Below, piece after piece: positions 30,584 to 39,858 of a DNA stretch of 59,626 nucleotides. The stretch is from the NCBI GenBank assembly GCA_017960585.1, contig JAGCYX010000082.1, positions 1 through 59,626 on the forward strand, read 5' to 3'. The translations under genes were made by a program, and so were the position numbers. The stretch's first letter is position 1. Each line of letters starts with the position of its first letter. The notes below the pieces were generated by a model. The model saw only the letters and a program-made list of their open reading frames with translations, searched no databases and was not told the DNA's origin. Origin of the DNA: Bacteroidales bacterium (GTDB taxonomy: Bacteria > Bacteroidota > Bacteroidia > Bacteroidales > UBA932).

Positions 30584-31924
30584 CTACGGGAAAATACGCG
30601 TATCCAGCCACTTGCCCACGCGGGCGATTTCCTCGTCCGTACAGAGGTCCAGCGCATTGAAACACACGAATTTACGGGTCTTGTCCGCCTCGAAGGCGGC
30701 CAATTTCTTTTCCACATAGCCCGCCTGGTTCCGGCGCTTGAAACACATCGCCGCCTCCAGGTCGGAAACCCGGCGGACGCGCCCCTGGCGCTCCATATCC
30801 AGGTAGAAGGGCTCCTGCACTTCGAACTGGTCTACGGAACGGAACTTGTCTTTCAGGTTGAGCGCCACCATGTCCGGACGCTCTGTCGCCCAGCGCTCAT
30901 ACCAGCTCTTGAGCATGGCGCACGGCGTATGGCCCAGGTTCAGGATATGGTCGCCGCCGCCCATCAGTTCCAGGGCGCGCAGCATCGAGGCCTTATAGCC
31001 CACGTGGTGCGGCTGCAGGCGCCGGAGCAGGCGCACGAACCAGGCCGGGAGGCGATTGGCGTAGCAGACGACCTTCCCGTCGGGGTAGAAATCTGCCGGC
31101 GAAGCCGGGCGGACCAGCATGACGTCGTCGTTGGTATAGATGAAGCGCTCGGAGAGTTCCGGGATGTTCCAGATCAGGGTGTCGATGGAGTTGGAGTTGA
31201 AGGTCGGCAGCGCGTCCTCCCGGCCGCGGAAGATGACGCGATGATCCACGACCACGACGTCGCCCTCCCGCTCCGGGAAACGCTCCCGAATCATTCCTGC
31301 CAGGCCCGGATCCTGTCCGTCCGTGACAATGAAGATCTTCCGGACGAAAGGAGCGAAACGCAGCAGCGAGGCCACGCACCAGCGGATTTCGCCCACCGAG
31401 GCGTAGCGGGTGGAGCCGCCGACTTCTTCGTTGGTCAGGGCGTCTCCCTGTGCGTAACGGGCCCGGCGCGCGGCCAGTTCCGGGTCGCTGCCGTCCACCC
31501 AGGGCAGTACGACGTCGATGGGTCCATTACGCAGTTCGTCCGCCAGGATCGGCAGCAGGCCCTCGTCGGCGGGCAGCCAGCGGACTTCGGACAACTCGTC
31601 CGCGCCCAGCCAGCGGGCGGCTTCGTGCTCGTTGAGGTGGAGGGATTCGCTGGTAAGCGAACACCAGAAGCAATGCATCGTGAGGTGGAACTCGGGATAA
31701 TCCCATTCCACCGTCTGCAGGAAGCGGTCGATGCGAATCTCCGCATCCAGTTCCTCGCGGATTTCCCGCACAAGGGCCTCGCGGGCCGTCTCGCCCGGCT
31801 CCATCTTCCCGCCCGGGAACTCCCACCAGTCCTTGTAGGCTCCGTATCCCCGCTGCGTCGCGAAGATACGGTCGCCCCGGCGGATCACCGCCGCCACCAC
31901 TTCTATGCGCTTCATTTCAGCCAT
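30584..31924 (-). CDS. Nudix hydrolase fused to a Stealth-family sugar-phosphate transferase
   Basis: The 446-residue protein joins two families in one uninterrupted frame. Residues about 4-130 are a MutT-like Nudix domain with the box GGKMEPGETAREALVREIREEL, followed by DA where the final conserved Gly is expected. Residues about 134-446 match Stealth proteins: CR1 PIDVVLPWVDGSDPE, CR2 from TRYASVGEIRWCVASLLRF through LPTFNSNSIDTLIWNIPELSERFIYTNDDV, CR3 around HTPCAMLKSWYERW, and CR4 FVCFNALDLCTDEE. Stealth proteins transfer hexose-1-phosphate from a nucleotide sugar (capsule phosphotransferases, GNPTAB). The Nudix half might hydrolyse a nucleotide product or an oxidised nucleotide. I start at the ATG at 31924; an ATG at 31915 is possible. 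No other capsule gene is nearby. Confidence 0.88.
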   Translation of the reverse strand: MAEMKRIEVVAAVIRRGDRIFATQRGYGAYKDWWEFPGGKMEPGETAREALVREIREELDAEIRIDRFLQTVEWDYPEFHLTMHCFWCSLTSESLHLNEHEAARWLGADELSEVRWLPADEGLLPILADELRNGPIDVVLPWVDGSDPELAARRARYAQGDALTNEEVGGSTRYASVGEIRWCVASLLRFAPFVRKIFIVTDGQDPGLAGMIRERFPEREGDVVVVDHRVIFRGREDALPTFNSNSIDTLIWNIPELSERFIYTNDDVMLVRPASPADFYPDGKVVCYANRLPAWFVRLLRRLQPHHVGYKASMLRALELMGGGDHILNLGHTPCAMLKSWYERWATERPDMVALNLKDKFRSVDQFEVQEPFYLDMERQGRVRRVSDLEAAMCFKRRNQAGYVEKKLAAFEADKTRKFVCFNALDLCTDEEIARVGKWLDTRIFP

Positions 31925-31943
31925 TCGTTGCAAGATTGCAGAA

Positions 31944-31951
31944 CAAATTTA
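31944..31951 (-). promoter_or_regulatory. -7 promoter box TAAATTTG for the Nudix-Stealth gene
   Basis: TAAATTTG on the minus strand fits TAnnTTTG and ends 19 nt before the ATG at 31924. It lies back to back with the TTCGTAACTTGC motif (31968-31979) that points the other way toward the small hydrophobic frame. Confidence 0.5.
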
Positions 31952-31984
31952 AGGATATTTCCGGTTTTTCGTAACTTGCGTCCC

Positions 31985-32044
31985 ATGATCTGCATCATTA
32001 TCGTCATCGTGGTCATCCTGGCCAATACCTGGGCGAAGAAGTAG
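31985..32044 (+). CDS. Possible 19-residue single-span membrane peptide
   Basis: The frame encodes MICIIIVIVVILANTWAKK and ends in TAG. It has a run of about 12 hydrophobic residues and a positive tail, the make-up of single-span micropeptides such as type I toxins of the Ibs kind. A TTCGTAACTTGC promoter-like motif ends 5 nt upstream, and a 12-bp hairpin follows 51 bp after the stop, so it could be an independent transcript. Alternatively it is a chance frame in a 229-bp gap between nudix-stealth and asd. No antisense regulator was recognised. Treat as a candidate only. Confidence 0.35.
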   Translation: MICIIIVIVVILANTWAKK

Positions 32045-32095
32045 TAGGTGATTCCCTGGCGCCGGAAGGCCCCATTGATTGTCAATCAGTTACGA

Positions 32096-32125
32096 AATGA
32101 CTCCGGGAAAAAGCCCGGAGTCATT
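32096..32125. terminator. 12-bp hairpin terminator between the micropeptide and asd
   Basis: AATGACTCCGGG pairs perfectly over 12 bp with CCCGGAGTCATT across the loop AAAAAG. It lies 28 bp after the asd stop (minus strand) and converges on the small plus-strand frame. T runs are weak on both sides, but the stem is long enough to end thrABC-asd transcription. Confidence 0.7.
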
Positions 32126-32153
32126 CTGTAAGTCGCTGATAGTCAGCAGCGTC

Positions 32154-33158
32154 TTATTTCTCCTTGGAAATCAGGTATTCAGCAATCTGGACGGCATTTA
32201 ATGCTGCGCCTTTCTTGATTTGGTCGCCGGAGAGCCAGAGGGTGATGCCGTTGTCGTTGGCGAGGTCCTTGCGGACGCGGCCGACGTAGACGTCGTCCTT
32301 GCCGCCGGTGAAGAGCGGCATCGGGTAGGTCTGCGTGGACGGATCGTCCTGCAGGGTCACGCCCGGGGCGGCGGCGATGGCGGCCTGGACCTCCTCGACG
32401 CTCAGCGGCTTCTCGGTCTCGATCCACACGGCCTCGGAGTGGGAACGCAGCGAGGAGATGCGTACGCACATCGCGCTGCAGCGCACGTCGGAGTGGAGGA
32501 TCTTGCGGGTCTCGTTGAACATCTTCATTTCTTCCTTGGTGTAGCCGTTGTCCTGGAAGACGTCGATCTGCGGAATGACGTTGTAGGCCAGCTGATAGGC
32601 GAACTTCTTGACCGTCACGGGCTTGCCCTCGACGATTTCCTGATACTGCTGCTGCAGCTCGGCCATGGCCTGTGCGCCGGCGCCGGAGGCGGACTGGTAG
32701 GAAGCCACGTGGATGCGGGTGATGTGGGAGAGCTTCTCGATCGGCTTCAGCACCACGACCATCATGATGGTGGTGCAGTTCGGGTTGGCGATGATGCCGC
32801 GCGGACGGTTGAGGGCGTCCTCGGCGTTGCACTCGGGCACCACGAGGGGCACGTCGGCGTCCATACGGAAGGCGCTGGAGTTGTCGATCATCACCGCACC
32901 GTACTTGGTGATGGTCTCGGCGAATTCCTTGGAGGTGGAGGCACCGGCGGACACGAAGGCGTAGTCCACGCCCTTGAAGTCGTCGTTGTGCTGGAGAAGC
33001 TTCACTTCATATTCCTTCCCGCGGAAGGTGTACTTGCTGCCGGCGCTCCGGGGAGACCCGAAGAGCACGAGTTCGTCGATGGGGAAATTGCGTTCGTCGA
33101 GGACCCGCAGGAACTCCTGTCCCACGGCTCCGCTTGCACCTACGATAGCTACTTTCAT
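32154..33158 (-). CDS. asd: Aspartate-semialdehyde dehydrogenase
   Basis: Asd reduces aspartyl phosphate to aspartate semialdehyde with NADPH, the branch point to lysine, threonine and methionine. The 334-residue protein has the [11 protein letters not shown] nucleotide loop, the catalytic cysteine in [13 protein letters not shown] (about 133), a serine-rich SSAFR motif, and the arginine/histidine region [15 protein letters not shown]. It is the last gene of the thrA-B-C-asd unit, 26 bp after thrC, and supplies the substrate for ThrA (same operon) and for the lysine branch. Confidence 0.97.
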   Translation of the reverse strand: MKVAIVGASGAVGQEFLRVLDERNFPIDELVLFGSPRSAGSKYTFRGKEYEVKLLQHNDDFKGVDYAFVSAGASTSKEFAETITKYGAVMIDNSSAFRMDADVPLVVPECNAEDALNRPRGIIANPNCTTIMMVVVLKPIEKLSHITRIHVASYQSASGAGAQAMAELQQQYQEIVEGKPVTVKKFAYQLAYNVIPQIDVFQDNGYTKEEMKMFNETRKILHSDVRCSAMCVRISSLRSHSEAVWIETEKPLSVEEVQAAIAAAPGVTLQDDPSTQTYPMPLFTGGKDDVYVGRVRKDLANDNGITLWLSGDQIKKGAALNAVQIAEYLISKEK

Positions 33159-33184
33159 ATTATATTCAATTTACAACTATTAAC

Positions 33185-34492
33185 TTATTGGATTTCAGAC
33201 AGATATTCTTTAAACTCAGGGTATGTCCGGCCCATCGGGACGGACTGTTTCGTTCCCTGCTTGAATGCGGCCAGTCGCGCAGGAATCTCGATTTCCGCGC
33301 CCGTGGCCGCTTCGACTGTTTCTTTGAATTTGGCCGGATGTGCGGTCTCGCAGAGCAGGACCGACTCGCCCGGACTTAGGTTGTGATAGACGGCGTGGAA
33401 ACCGCAGGCCCCGTGCGGGTCCAGCTGGTATCCGTATTTCTCCCGGCAGTATTTCAGCGTCTCGCGAATCTGCTCGTCGCTGCACACGGCGCCGGAAATA
33501 TCGGCCGCGAGGGACTTCCAGTCGTGGCCGTAGAGTTCGAAGATGCGGGCGGCGTTGCTCGGATCGCCGACGTCCATCGCGTTGGCGAGGGTCGGGATGC
33601 TCGGGCGCGGCGTGTACTGCCCGGTCTGCAGGTAGTCGAAGAAAACCTGGTTGGCGTTGTTCGCCGCCACGAAGCGCTTCACCGGCAGGCCCATGCGCTT
33701 GGCGAAGAGCGCGGCGCAGAGGTTGCCGAAATTGCCGCTCGGCACGCACACGACCAGCTGCCGGGCGAGGCCGAGGCGCTTCATCTGGGCGTAGCCGTGG
33801 AAATAATAGAAGGACTGCGGCAGGAAGCGCGCGACGTTGATGCTGTTGGCGGAGGTCAGGCGCAGTCGGGACGTGAGCTCCTCGTCCATGAAGGCGCTCT
33901 TCACGAGGGCCTGGCAGTCGTCGAAGCAGCCGTCCACCTCGAGGGCGGTGATGTTCTGCCCGAGGGTGGTGAACTGGCACTCCTGGATGGGGCTGACCTT
34001 GCCCTTGGGATAGAGCACGTGCACGCGGACGCCCTCGACGCCGAGGAATCCGTTCGCCACGGCGCTGCCTGTGTCGCCGGAGGTGGCCACGAGCACGTGG
34101 ATGGTGCGCGGGTCGTCGGACTGCTGCGTGAAATGCCGCAGCAGGCGCGCCATGAAGCGGGCGCCGACGTCCTTGAAGGCGAGGGTGGGGCCGTGGAAGA
34201 GCTCCAGCGCCCCGATGCTGCGCGTCACGGGGACGACGGGACAGTCGAAGGAAAGGGTCTCCTCCACGATGCGGTGCAGCTCCTGCGCGGGCACGTCTTC
34301 TCCGAAGAAGGCTTGCGCGACGGCGGTCGCGATCTCGTGGAAGGTCATCGTCTGGATGTTGTCGTAGAACTCCTGCGGCAGGACGGGGATGCGCTCAGGC
34401 ATATAGAGTCCCCGGTCCTCGGCGAGGCCGCGGATGACGGCCTTCTCCAGGCTGGCGCGGGGGGCTTTTCCGTTGGTGCTGTAGTACTGCAT
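33185..34492 (-). CDS. thrC: Threonine synthase
   Basis: ThrC converts O-phosphohomoserine to threonine with PLP. The 435-residue protein is of the longer E. coli/yeast-like class. The amino terminus MQYYSTNGKAPRASLEKAV is typical, the PLP lysine is in FHGPTLAFKDVGARFMARLL (about 107), and the phosphate-binding loop is ATSGDTGSAVANGF. The start is 3 bp after the thrB stop. Confidence 0.97.
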   Translation of the reverse strand: MQYYSTNGKAPRASLEKAVIRGLAEDRGLYMPERIPVLPQEFYDNIQTMTFHEIATAVAQAFFGEDVPAQELHRIVEETLSFDCPVVPVTRSIGALELFHGPTLAFKDVGARFMARLLRHFTQQSDDPRTIHVLVATSGDTGSAVANGFLGVEGVRVHVLYPKGKVSPIQECQFTTLGQNITALEVDGCFDDCQALVKSAFMDEELTSRLRLTSANSINVARFLPQSFYYFHGYAQMKRLGLARQLVVCVPSGNFGNLCAALFAKRMGLPVKRFVAANNANQVFFDYLQTGQYTPRPSIPTLANAMDVGDPSNAARIFELYGHDWKSLAADISGAVCSDEQIRETLKYCREKYGYQLDPHGACGFHAVYHNLSPGESVLLCETAHPAKFKETVEAATGAEIEIPARLAAFKQGTKQSVPMGRTYPEFKEYLSEIQ

Positions 34493-34495
34493 AGG

Positions 34496-35422
34496 TTAGG
34501 CGATGAGGCGGGCGCCCTTGTTGGACACCTTGACCACGTAAGTTTCGGAAAGGATGCCCTGCTGGGCGAAATGGCGCTCCATGATGGCGCCGACCCGCTG
34601 GGCGATGTCGCTGCGGTTCGCCAGGGCGAACACGGACGGGCCCGAGCCGCTGATGTTCATGGCCAGGGCGCCGGCGCCGAGCAGTTTGGCGCGCAGCTCG
34701 TCGAAGCCGGGGATGAAACCCTTGCGGTAGGGTTCCGCCACGGCGTCGCGCATGGCGCGGCCTACCAGCTCGATGTTGCCGCTGCACAGGCCGGCCACGA
34801 GGCCGCCCACGTTGCCCCACTGGGTGATGGCGGTGTGCATCGGAATCTCCTTGGGGAGGATGCTGCGCGCCTCCTTGGTGGAGACCATCAGGTGCGGGTG
34901 GATGACGGGGCAGTAGAGGTTGCCCGGGACGGGCAGCTTGATGACGTCGAGCGGTTCGTAGCCGCGGATCAGGATGATGCCGCCCATCACGGCCGGGGCC
35001 GCGTTGTCGGCGTGATAGCCGCCGCTGGCGAGGTTCTCGCCCTCCATGGCGCAGACGACCACGTCCTCTTCGGAAAGCGGGGCTCCGAAGAGCTCGTTGA
35101 TGCCGAAGGCGGCCGCGGCGCTGGAGGCGGCGCTGGATCCGATACCGGAACCGGGGTAGATCTTCTTGAGGATGCGCACGTCCACGTGGCCGCCGTGGCC
35201 GGTCATCTCGAAGAACTTGCGGATGACTGGCGTGACGACGTTGTCCTCCACGGAAGCGGGCAGGGGAACGTCGGTGTCGTTGGTGATGCTGATCCCGGAG
35301 CCCTCCTCGTCGAGGGTCATTTCAAACACGTCGCCGACCTCGTCGAGGGCCATGCCCATGATGTCGAATCCGCAGCCGAGGTTGGCGATGGAAGCGGGGG
35401 CGAATACCTTGATCTTCTTCAT
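34496..35422 (-). CDS. thrB: Homoserine kinase
   Basis: ThrB is a GHMP-superfamily kinase that phosphorylates homoserine. The 308-residue protein shows VFAPASIANLGCGFD at the amino terminus, the glycine/serine ATP loop PGSGIGSSAASSAAAAFGIN (about 87-106), and the carboxyl GHMP motif ALAMNISGSGPSVFAL. It lies 13 bp after thrA and 3 bp before thrC. Confidence 0.97.
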   Translation of the reverse strand: MKKIKVFAPASIANLGCGFDIMGMALDEVGDVFEMTLDEEGSGISITNDTDVPLPASVEDNVVTPVIRKFFEMTGHGGHVDVRILKKIYPGSGIGSSAASSAAAAFGINELFGAPLSEEDVVVCAMEGENLASGGYHADNAAPAVMGGIILIRGYEPLDVIKLPVPGNLYCPVIHPHLMVSTKEARSILPKEIPMHTAITQWGNVGGLVAGLCSGNIELVGRAMRDAVAEPYRKGFIPGFDELRAKLLGAGALAMNISGSGPSVFALANRSDIAQRVGAIMERHFAQQGILSETYVVKVSNKGARLIA

Positions 35423-35435
35423 AACCCTCTGCCCG

Positions 35436-37874
35436 TTAGATGTTTGCGATGCTCATAATGTCGGCGAACACGCCGGCGGCCGTGACGTCCGCGCCCGCAC
35501 CGTAGCCCTGGATGAGCATCGGGTGGCGGTTGTAGCGCTCGGTGGTCAGCAGGACGATGTTGTTGGAACCGTCGAGCACGTAGAAGGAGTGCTGGTTCTC
35601 CACAGCCTGCAGGGAGACGGAGTACTTGCCGTCCTCCATCTTGGCCACGAAACGCCAGCGCTTGCCTTCGGCCTCCAGCTTGCGGCGGCGCTCCTCGAAA
35701 CCGGCGTCGAGGGAGGGGAGCTTGGCCCAGAATTCCTCCTCGGTGCAGTCGAAGAACTCCTTGGGGATGAAGAGGTTGGCCTCGACGTCCTCCTGGTTGA
35801 CCTCGTAGCCCGCTTCACGGGAGAGGATGACCAGCTTGCGGATGACATCCTTGCCGGAGAGGTCGATGCGCGGATCGGGCTCGGAGAAGCCCTGCTCCTT
35901 GGCCATGCGGACGGTCTCGCTGAAGGGAACGTCGGCGGACAGGGTGTTGAAGATGAAGTTGAGCGTGCCGCTCAGCACGGCCTCCAGCTTGCGGATGGAG
36001 TCGCCGGAGTTGCACAGGTCGTTGATGGTGCCGATGATAGGCAGGCCGGCGCCGACGTTGGTCTCGAAGAGCCACTTGACGCCGCGCTTGCGCGCGAGGT
36101 CCTTGAGCCGGCGGTAATTCTCGTAGTCGGAGGAAGCGGCGATCTTGTTGGCCGCGACCACAGAGATGCCGTGGTCGAAGAAGTCGCCGTACAGGGCCGC
36201 GACGGCCGGGCTGGCGGTGCAGTCCACGAACACGGAGTTGAAGATGTTCATGCCGATGATCTCTTCCTTGAGGCGCAGCGGATCGATGGGAATGCCGTCC
36301 TGCTGGAGGCGGTCCTGCCAGTGGGCGAGGTCGATGCCGGCGCGGTCGAAGACGGCGCGCGTGCTGCGGGCGATGCCCACAATATTGATTTTCAGCCCGC
36401 GCGTGCGCATCAGCGTGTCGCGCTGCTGGGCAATCTGGTCGATCAGGCGTCCGCCCACGGTGCCGATGCCGCAGAGGAAGAGGTTGAGTTCCTGGTATTC
36501 GGACAGGAAGAAGCTGTCGTGGATGACGTTGAGGGACTTGCGCAGCTGGCGGCGCTCCACGATGAAGGAGATGTTGGACTCGGCGGCGCCCTGCGCGAGA
36601 GCGATGACGCTGATGCCGTTGCGTCCCAGGGTGGTGAAGAGCTTGCCGGCGATGCCAGCGTGCTGCTTCATGTTCTCGCCGATCACGGCCACGGCGGCCA
36701 GTTCGTCACGGATGTCCACCGGGTTGATGGCACCGCTTTCAATTTCGCGCGAGAAGGCCTCGTCGAGGACTTCCCGGGCGCGGGCGGCGTCGGCGCGGCT
36801 CACACCGATGGAGATGCCGGTTTCGGAAGCCGACTGGCTGACGAGGAAGGCGCTGATCTGCTCCTGGGCCAGGGCGGCGAAAATGCGGCTGTCCACACCC
36901 ACGATACCGACCATGGACGTGCCCGAGAGGGTGATCAGGGCGATGTCGTCGATGGACGAGATGCCCTTGATGGAAGTGGTGCTCGGGGTAACGGTTTTCT
37001 TGACAATCGTACCCTTTGCTTTCAAATTGAAAGTATTCTTGATGAGAATCGGAATGCCCTTCGCGCAAACCGGATAGAGGGTGGGCGGATAGATGACTTT
37101 CGCACCGAAGTTGCAGAGCTCCATGGCCTCCTCGTAGGTCATTTCGTCGATGACGTAGGAGGTCTTGATGATGCGCGGGTCGGCCGTCATGAAGCCGTCC
37201 ACATCTGTCCAGATCTCAAGGAGTTCCGCGTCCAGCGCGGCGGCGATCAGGCTGGCGGTGTAGTCGGAACCGCCGCGGCCCAGGGTGGTGATCTCGCCGC
37301 TGACGGCGTCAGAGGCGATGAAGCCCGGCACGACGGCCGTGGCCCCGGCCTTGCTCCAGCCGGCGAAAGTCTTCTGAATCAGGTCGAAAGTGAGTCCCTG
37401 GTCCACCTCGTCACGGTGTCCGTGGCGGCGGGTCTTGATGAAGTCGACGGCGTCGTAGCGCAGGGCGCAGGGGAGGGACGCGGTGACGATGCGCGAGGAG
37501 AGCCGCTCGCCGAAACTCATCACCTCGTGCGCGATCTTCGGCGGGAGGACCTGCAGGAGGAAAATGCCCTCGCAGATGCGCTCCAGCTGGTCCAGCAGGG
37601 CGTCCATCTCCGTTTCGACGGCGCGTACGCCGGAGGCGGGCACGACGGCCTCGCACACGCTGTGATGGCGTGCGCGCAGCTGCGCGATTTCGTCGCGGAA
37701 CGCGGCGTCGCCCGCTTCCGCGAGCTTGGAGGCACGGATCAGCTGGTCCGTGACGCCGCCCAGGGCGGATACGACGACGATGGAGGGTTCCTGGCGGGAA
37801 CTTACAATCTCTTTGACTCTGAGGATGCTCTCCGGTGTGCCCACCGAAGAACCGCCGAATTTCAGGATTTTCAT
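35436..37874 (-). CDS. thrA: Bifunctional aspartokinase / homoserine dehydrogenase I
   Basis: The 812-residue enzyme performs the first and third steps from aspartate. The aspartokinase domain (about 1-290) has KFGGSSVGTPE and the substrate/ATP motif TTLGRGGSDYTASL. Two ACT domains (about 310-455) should bind threonine as feedback inhibitor. The homoserine dehydrogenase (about 462-812) starts with the Rossmann motif LCGIGTVGGRLIDQ and has VAANKIAAS and GTLNFIFNTL. A separate aspartokinase, lysC, is encoded in the divergent operon, so the cell has at least two isozymes. No Thr/Ile-rich leader peptide is visible upstream. Confidence 0.97.
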   Translation of the reverse strand: MKILKFGGSSVGTPESILRVKEIVSSRQEPSIVVVSALGGVTDQLIRASKLAEAGDAAFRDEIAQLRARHHSVCEAVVPASGVRAVETEMDALLDQLERICEGIFLLQVLPPKIAHEVMSFGERLSSRIVTASLPCALRYDAVDFIKTRRHGHRDEVDQGLTFDLIQKTFAGWSKAGATAVVPGFIASDAVSGEITTLGRGGSDYTASLIAAALDAELLEIWTDVDGFMTADPRIIKTSYVIDEMTYEEAMELCNFGAKVIYPPTLYPVCAKGIPILIKNTFNLKAKGTIVKKTVTPSTTSIKGISSIDDIALITLSGTSMVGIVGVDSRIFAALAQEQISAFLVSQSASETGISIGVSRADAARAREVLDEAFSREIESGAINPVDIRDELAAVAVIGENMKQHAGIAGKLFTTLGRNGISVIALAQGAAESNISFIVERRQLRKSLNVIHDSFFLSEYQELNLFLCGIGTVGGRLIDQIAQQRDTLMRTRGLKINIVGIARSTRAVFDRAGIDLAHWQDRLQQDGIPIDPLRLKEEIIGMNIFNSVFVDCTASPAVAALYGDFFDHGISVVAANKIAASSDYENYRRLKDLARKRGVKWLFETNVGAGLPIIGTINDLCNSGDSIRKLEAVLSGTLNFIFNTLSADVPFSETVRMAKEQGFSEPDPRIDLSGKDVIRKLVILSREAGYEVNQEDVEANLFIPKEFFDCTEEEFWAKLPSLDAGFEERRRKLEAEGKRWRFVAKMEDGKYSVSLQAVENQHSFYVLDGSNNIVLLTTERYNRHPMLIQGYGAGADVTAAGVFADIMSIANI

Positions 37875-38024
37875 GACTAACTAACGCGTTTGTTCATCCC
37901 AAAGTAAAGCATTTTTTGGCAATTTTTCAAAATTTTAATAAATATTTTGCACTTTCCTTGCTTTTTCCGATAAAAATCCCGTAATTCGTGACCGGTAAGG
38001 GGGCATTGTACCCTATAGTTAGTT
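37875..38024. promoter_or_regulatory. 150-bp divergent control region, thrABC-asd / ilv-leu-met-lys
   Basis: This AT-rich gap separates two large amino-acid operons. Toward ilvD there is a TTG at about 37960, 21 nt of spacer and TAATTCG. Toward thrA there is TACTTTG about 30 nt before the ATG. Both depart somewhat from TAnnTTTG. No leader peptide with control codons, no terminator and no T-box or other recognised riboswitch can be seen, so a shared DNA-binding regulator is the likeliest control. Inverted AACTAACTA and TAGTTAGTT sequences lie at the two ends. Confidence 0.5.
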
Positions 38025-39854
38025 ATGAAATATCGTAGTAGTGTAACCTTCGAAGGCCGCAGGATGGCCGGGGCCCGTGCGCTCTGGATGGCGGACGGGA
38101 TGAAGCGCAGCCAGTTCGGCAAGCCGGTCATCGCGATCGCCAACTCCTTCACACAATTCGTTCCCGGGCATACCCATCTTCACGACGCCGGCCAGATTGT
38201 CAAGGCCGAGATCGAAAAGCTGGGTTGTTTTGCGGCTGAATTCGATACGATCGCCGTGGACGATGGCATTGCCATGGGCCACGACGGGATGTTGTATTCC
38301 CTGCCTTCCCGCGACATCATCGCCGACAGCGTAGAATATATGGTCAACGCGCATAAGGCGGACGCGCTCGTGTGTATCAGCAATTGCGACAAGATCACGC
38401 CGGGCATGCTCCTCGCCGCCATGCGGCTCAACATCCCGACGATCTTCGTGTCCGGCGGTCCGATGGAGGCCGGCGTGCTGGGGGAGAACAAGCTCGACCT
38501 GATCGACGCGATGGTCAAGTCCGCCGACCCGTCCGTGAGCGACGACCAGGTGGCCGAGATCGAAGCGCACGCCTGCCCGACCTGCGGCAGCTGCTCGGGT
38601 ATGTTCACGGCCAACTCGATGAACTGCCTCACCGAGGCCATCGGCCTGGCCCTGCCCGGCAACGGCACCATCCTCGCCACCCACGCGATGCGCGCGGAAC
38701 TCTTCCGCAAGGCGGCCCGCCAGATCGTGGAGAACACCTACAAGTATTATGACGGCGGCGACACCTCCGTGCTGCCCCGCAGCATCGCCACGCGCGCCGC
38801 GTTCCTGAACGCTATGACGCTCGACATCGCCATGGGCGGCTCGACCAACACGGTCCTGCACCTGCTGGCCGTGGCGGCCGAGGCGGGGGCCGATTTCAAG
38901 ATGGCCGACATCGATGCGCTGTCGCGCAAGGTGCCCTGCATCTGCAAGGTCGCCCCGAATACCCCGAAATACCACATCCAGGACGTGGGCCGTGCGGGCG
39001 GCATCGTGGCCATCATGGCCGAGCTGGCCGCCGCGGGTCTCGTGGACACTGCGCAGAAGCGCGTGGACGGCATGACCCTGGCCGAGGAGATCGACAAGTG
39101 GAGCATCCTCTCCCCGAATTGCACGGAAGAGGCGCGCAAGACCTACCGCGTGGCTCCCTGCGGGCGCTTCAACATCGAGCTGGGCTCGCAGAAGATGTAC
39201 TACGACAACTACGACATGGACCGCGCCGAAGGCTGTATCCGCGACGTGGCGCACGCCTACACCAAGGACGGCGGCCTGGCCGTGCTCTTCGGCAACATCG
39301 CCCAGGACGGCTGCATCGTCAAGACCGCCGGCGTGGACGAGAGCATCTTCCATTTCGAGGGCCCGGCCCGCGTGTTCGACTCCCAGGAGGCGGCCTGCGA
39401 GGGCATCCTCGGCGGCAAGGTGGGCAGCGGCGACGTGGTCGTGATCACCTACGAGGGCCCCAAGGGCGGCCCCGGCATGCAGGAGATGCTGTATCCGACT
39501 TCGTATATCAAATCGATGCACCTGGGCAAGGAGTGCGCCCTGCTGACGGACGGCCGTTTCAGCGGCGGCACTTCCGGCCTGAGCATCGGACACATTTCAC
39601 CCGAAGCGGCTTCCGGCGGCAACATCGCCCTGGTCCGCGACGGAGATATCATCATGATCGACATCCCTTCCCGCCGCATCGAGGTGCGCCTGAGCGCCGA
39701 GGAACTCTCGGTCCGCCGCCGCGAGGAAGAGGCCCGGGGCCGCAAGGCCTTCACGCCGCCTTTCCGCCAGCGCGAGGTGTCCAAGAGCCTGAAGGCGTAC
39801 GCCGCCATGGTCAGCAGCGCGGACAAGGGTGCCATCCGGATTATAGAGGACTAA
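38025..39854 (+). CDS. ilvD: Dihydroxy-acid dehydratase
   Basis: IlvD dehydrates the dihydroxy acids to 2-oxoisovalerate (Val/Leu) and 2-oxo-3-methylvalerate (Ile). The 609-residue protein has the iron-sulfur cysteines in [10 protein letters not shown] and [20 protein letters not shown], and the carboxyl [21 protein letters not shown] motif. It is the first gene of the plus-strand amino-acid operon; ilvB follows after 4 bp. Confidence 0.98.
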   Translation: MKYRSSVTFEGRRMAGARALWMADGMKRSQFGKPVIAIANSFTQFVPGHTHLHDAGQIVKAEIEKLGCFAAEFDTIAVDDGIAMGHDGMLYSLPSRDIIADSVEYMVNAHKADALVCISNCDKITPGMLLAAMRLNIPTIFVSGGPMEAGVLGENKLDLIDAMVKSADPSVSDDQVAEIEAHACPTCGSCSGMFTANSMNCLTEAIGLALPGNGTILATHAMRAELFRKAARQIVENTYKYYDGGDTSVLPRSIATRAAFLNAMTLDIAMGGSTNTVLHLLAVAAEAGADFKMADIDALSRKVPCICKVAPNTPKYHIQDVGRAGGIVAIMAELAAAGLVDTAQKRVDGMTLAEEIDKWSILSPNCTEEARKTYRVAPCGRFNIELGSQKMYYDNYDMDRAEGCIRDVAHAYTKDGGLAVLFGNIAQDGCIVKTAGVDESIFHFEGPARVFDSQEAACEGILGGKVGSGDVVVITYEGPKGGPGMQEMLYPTSYIKSMHLGKECALLTDGRFSGGTSGLSIGHISPEAASGGNIALVRDGDIIMIDIPSRRIEVRLSAEELSVRRREEEARGRKAFTPPFRQREVSKSLKAYAAMVSSADKGAIRIIED

Positions 39855-39858
39855 GCCT

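Noticed and set aside
37875..38024. Leader-peptide attenuation for thrA or ilvD
   Set aside because: The only short frame before thrA (MNKRVS) has no Thr/Ile run, ilvD has no Val/Leu/Ile frame, and no terminator is present.
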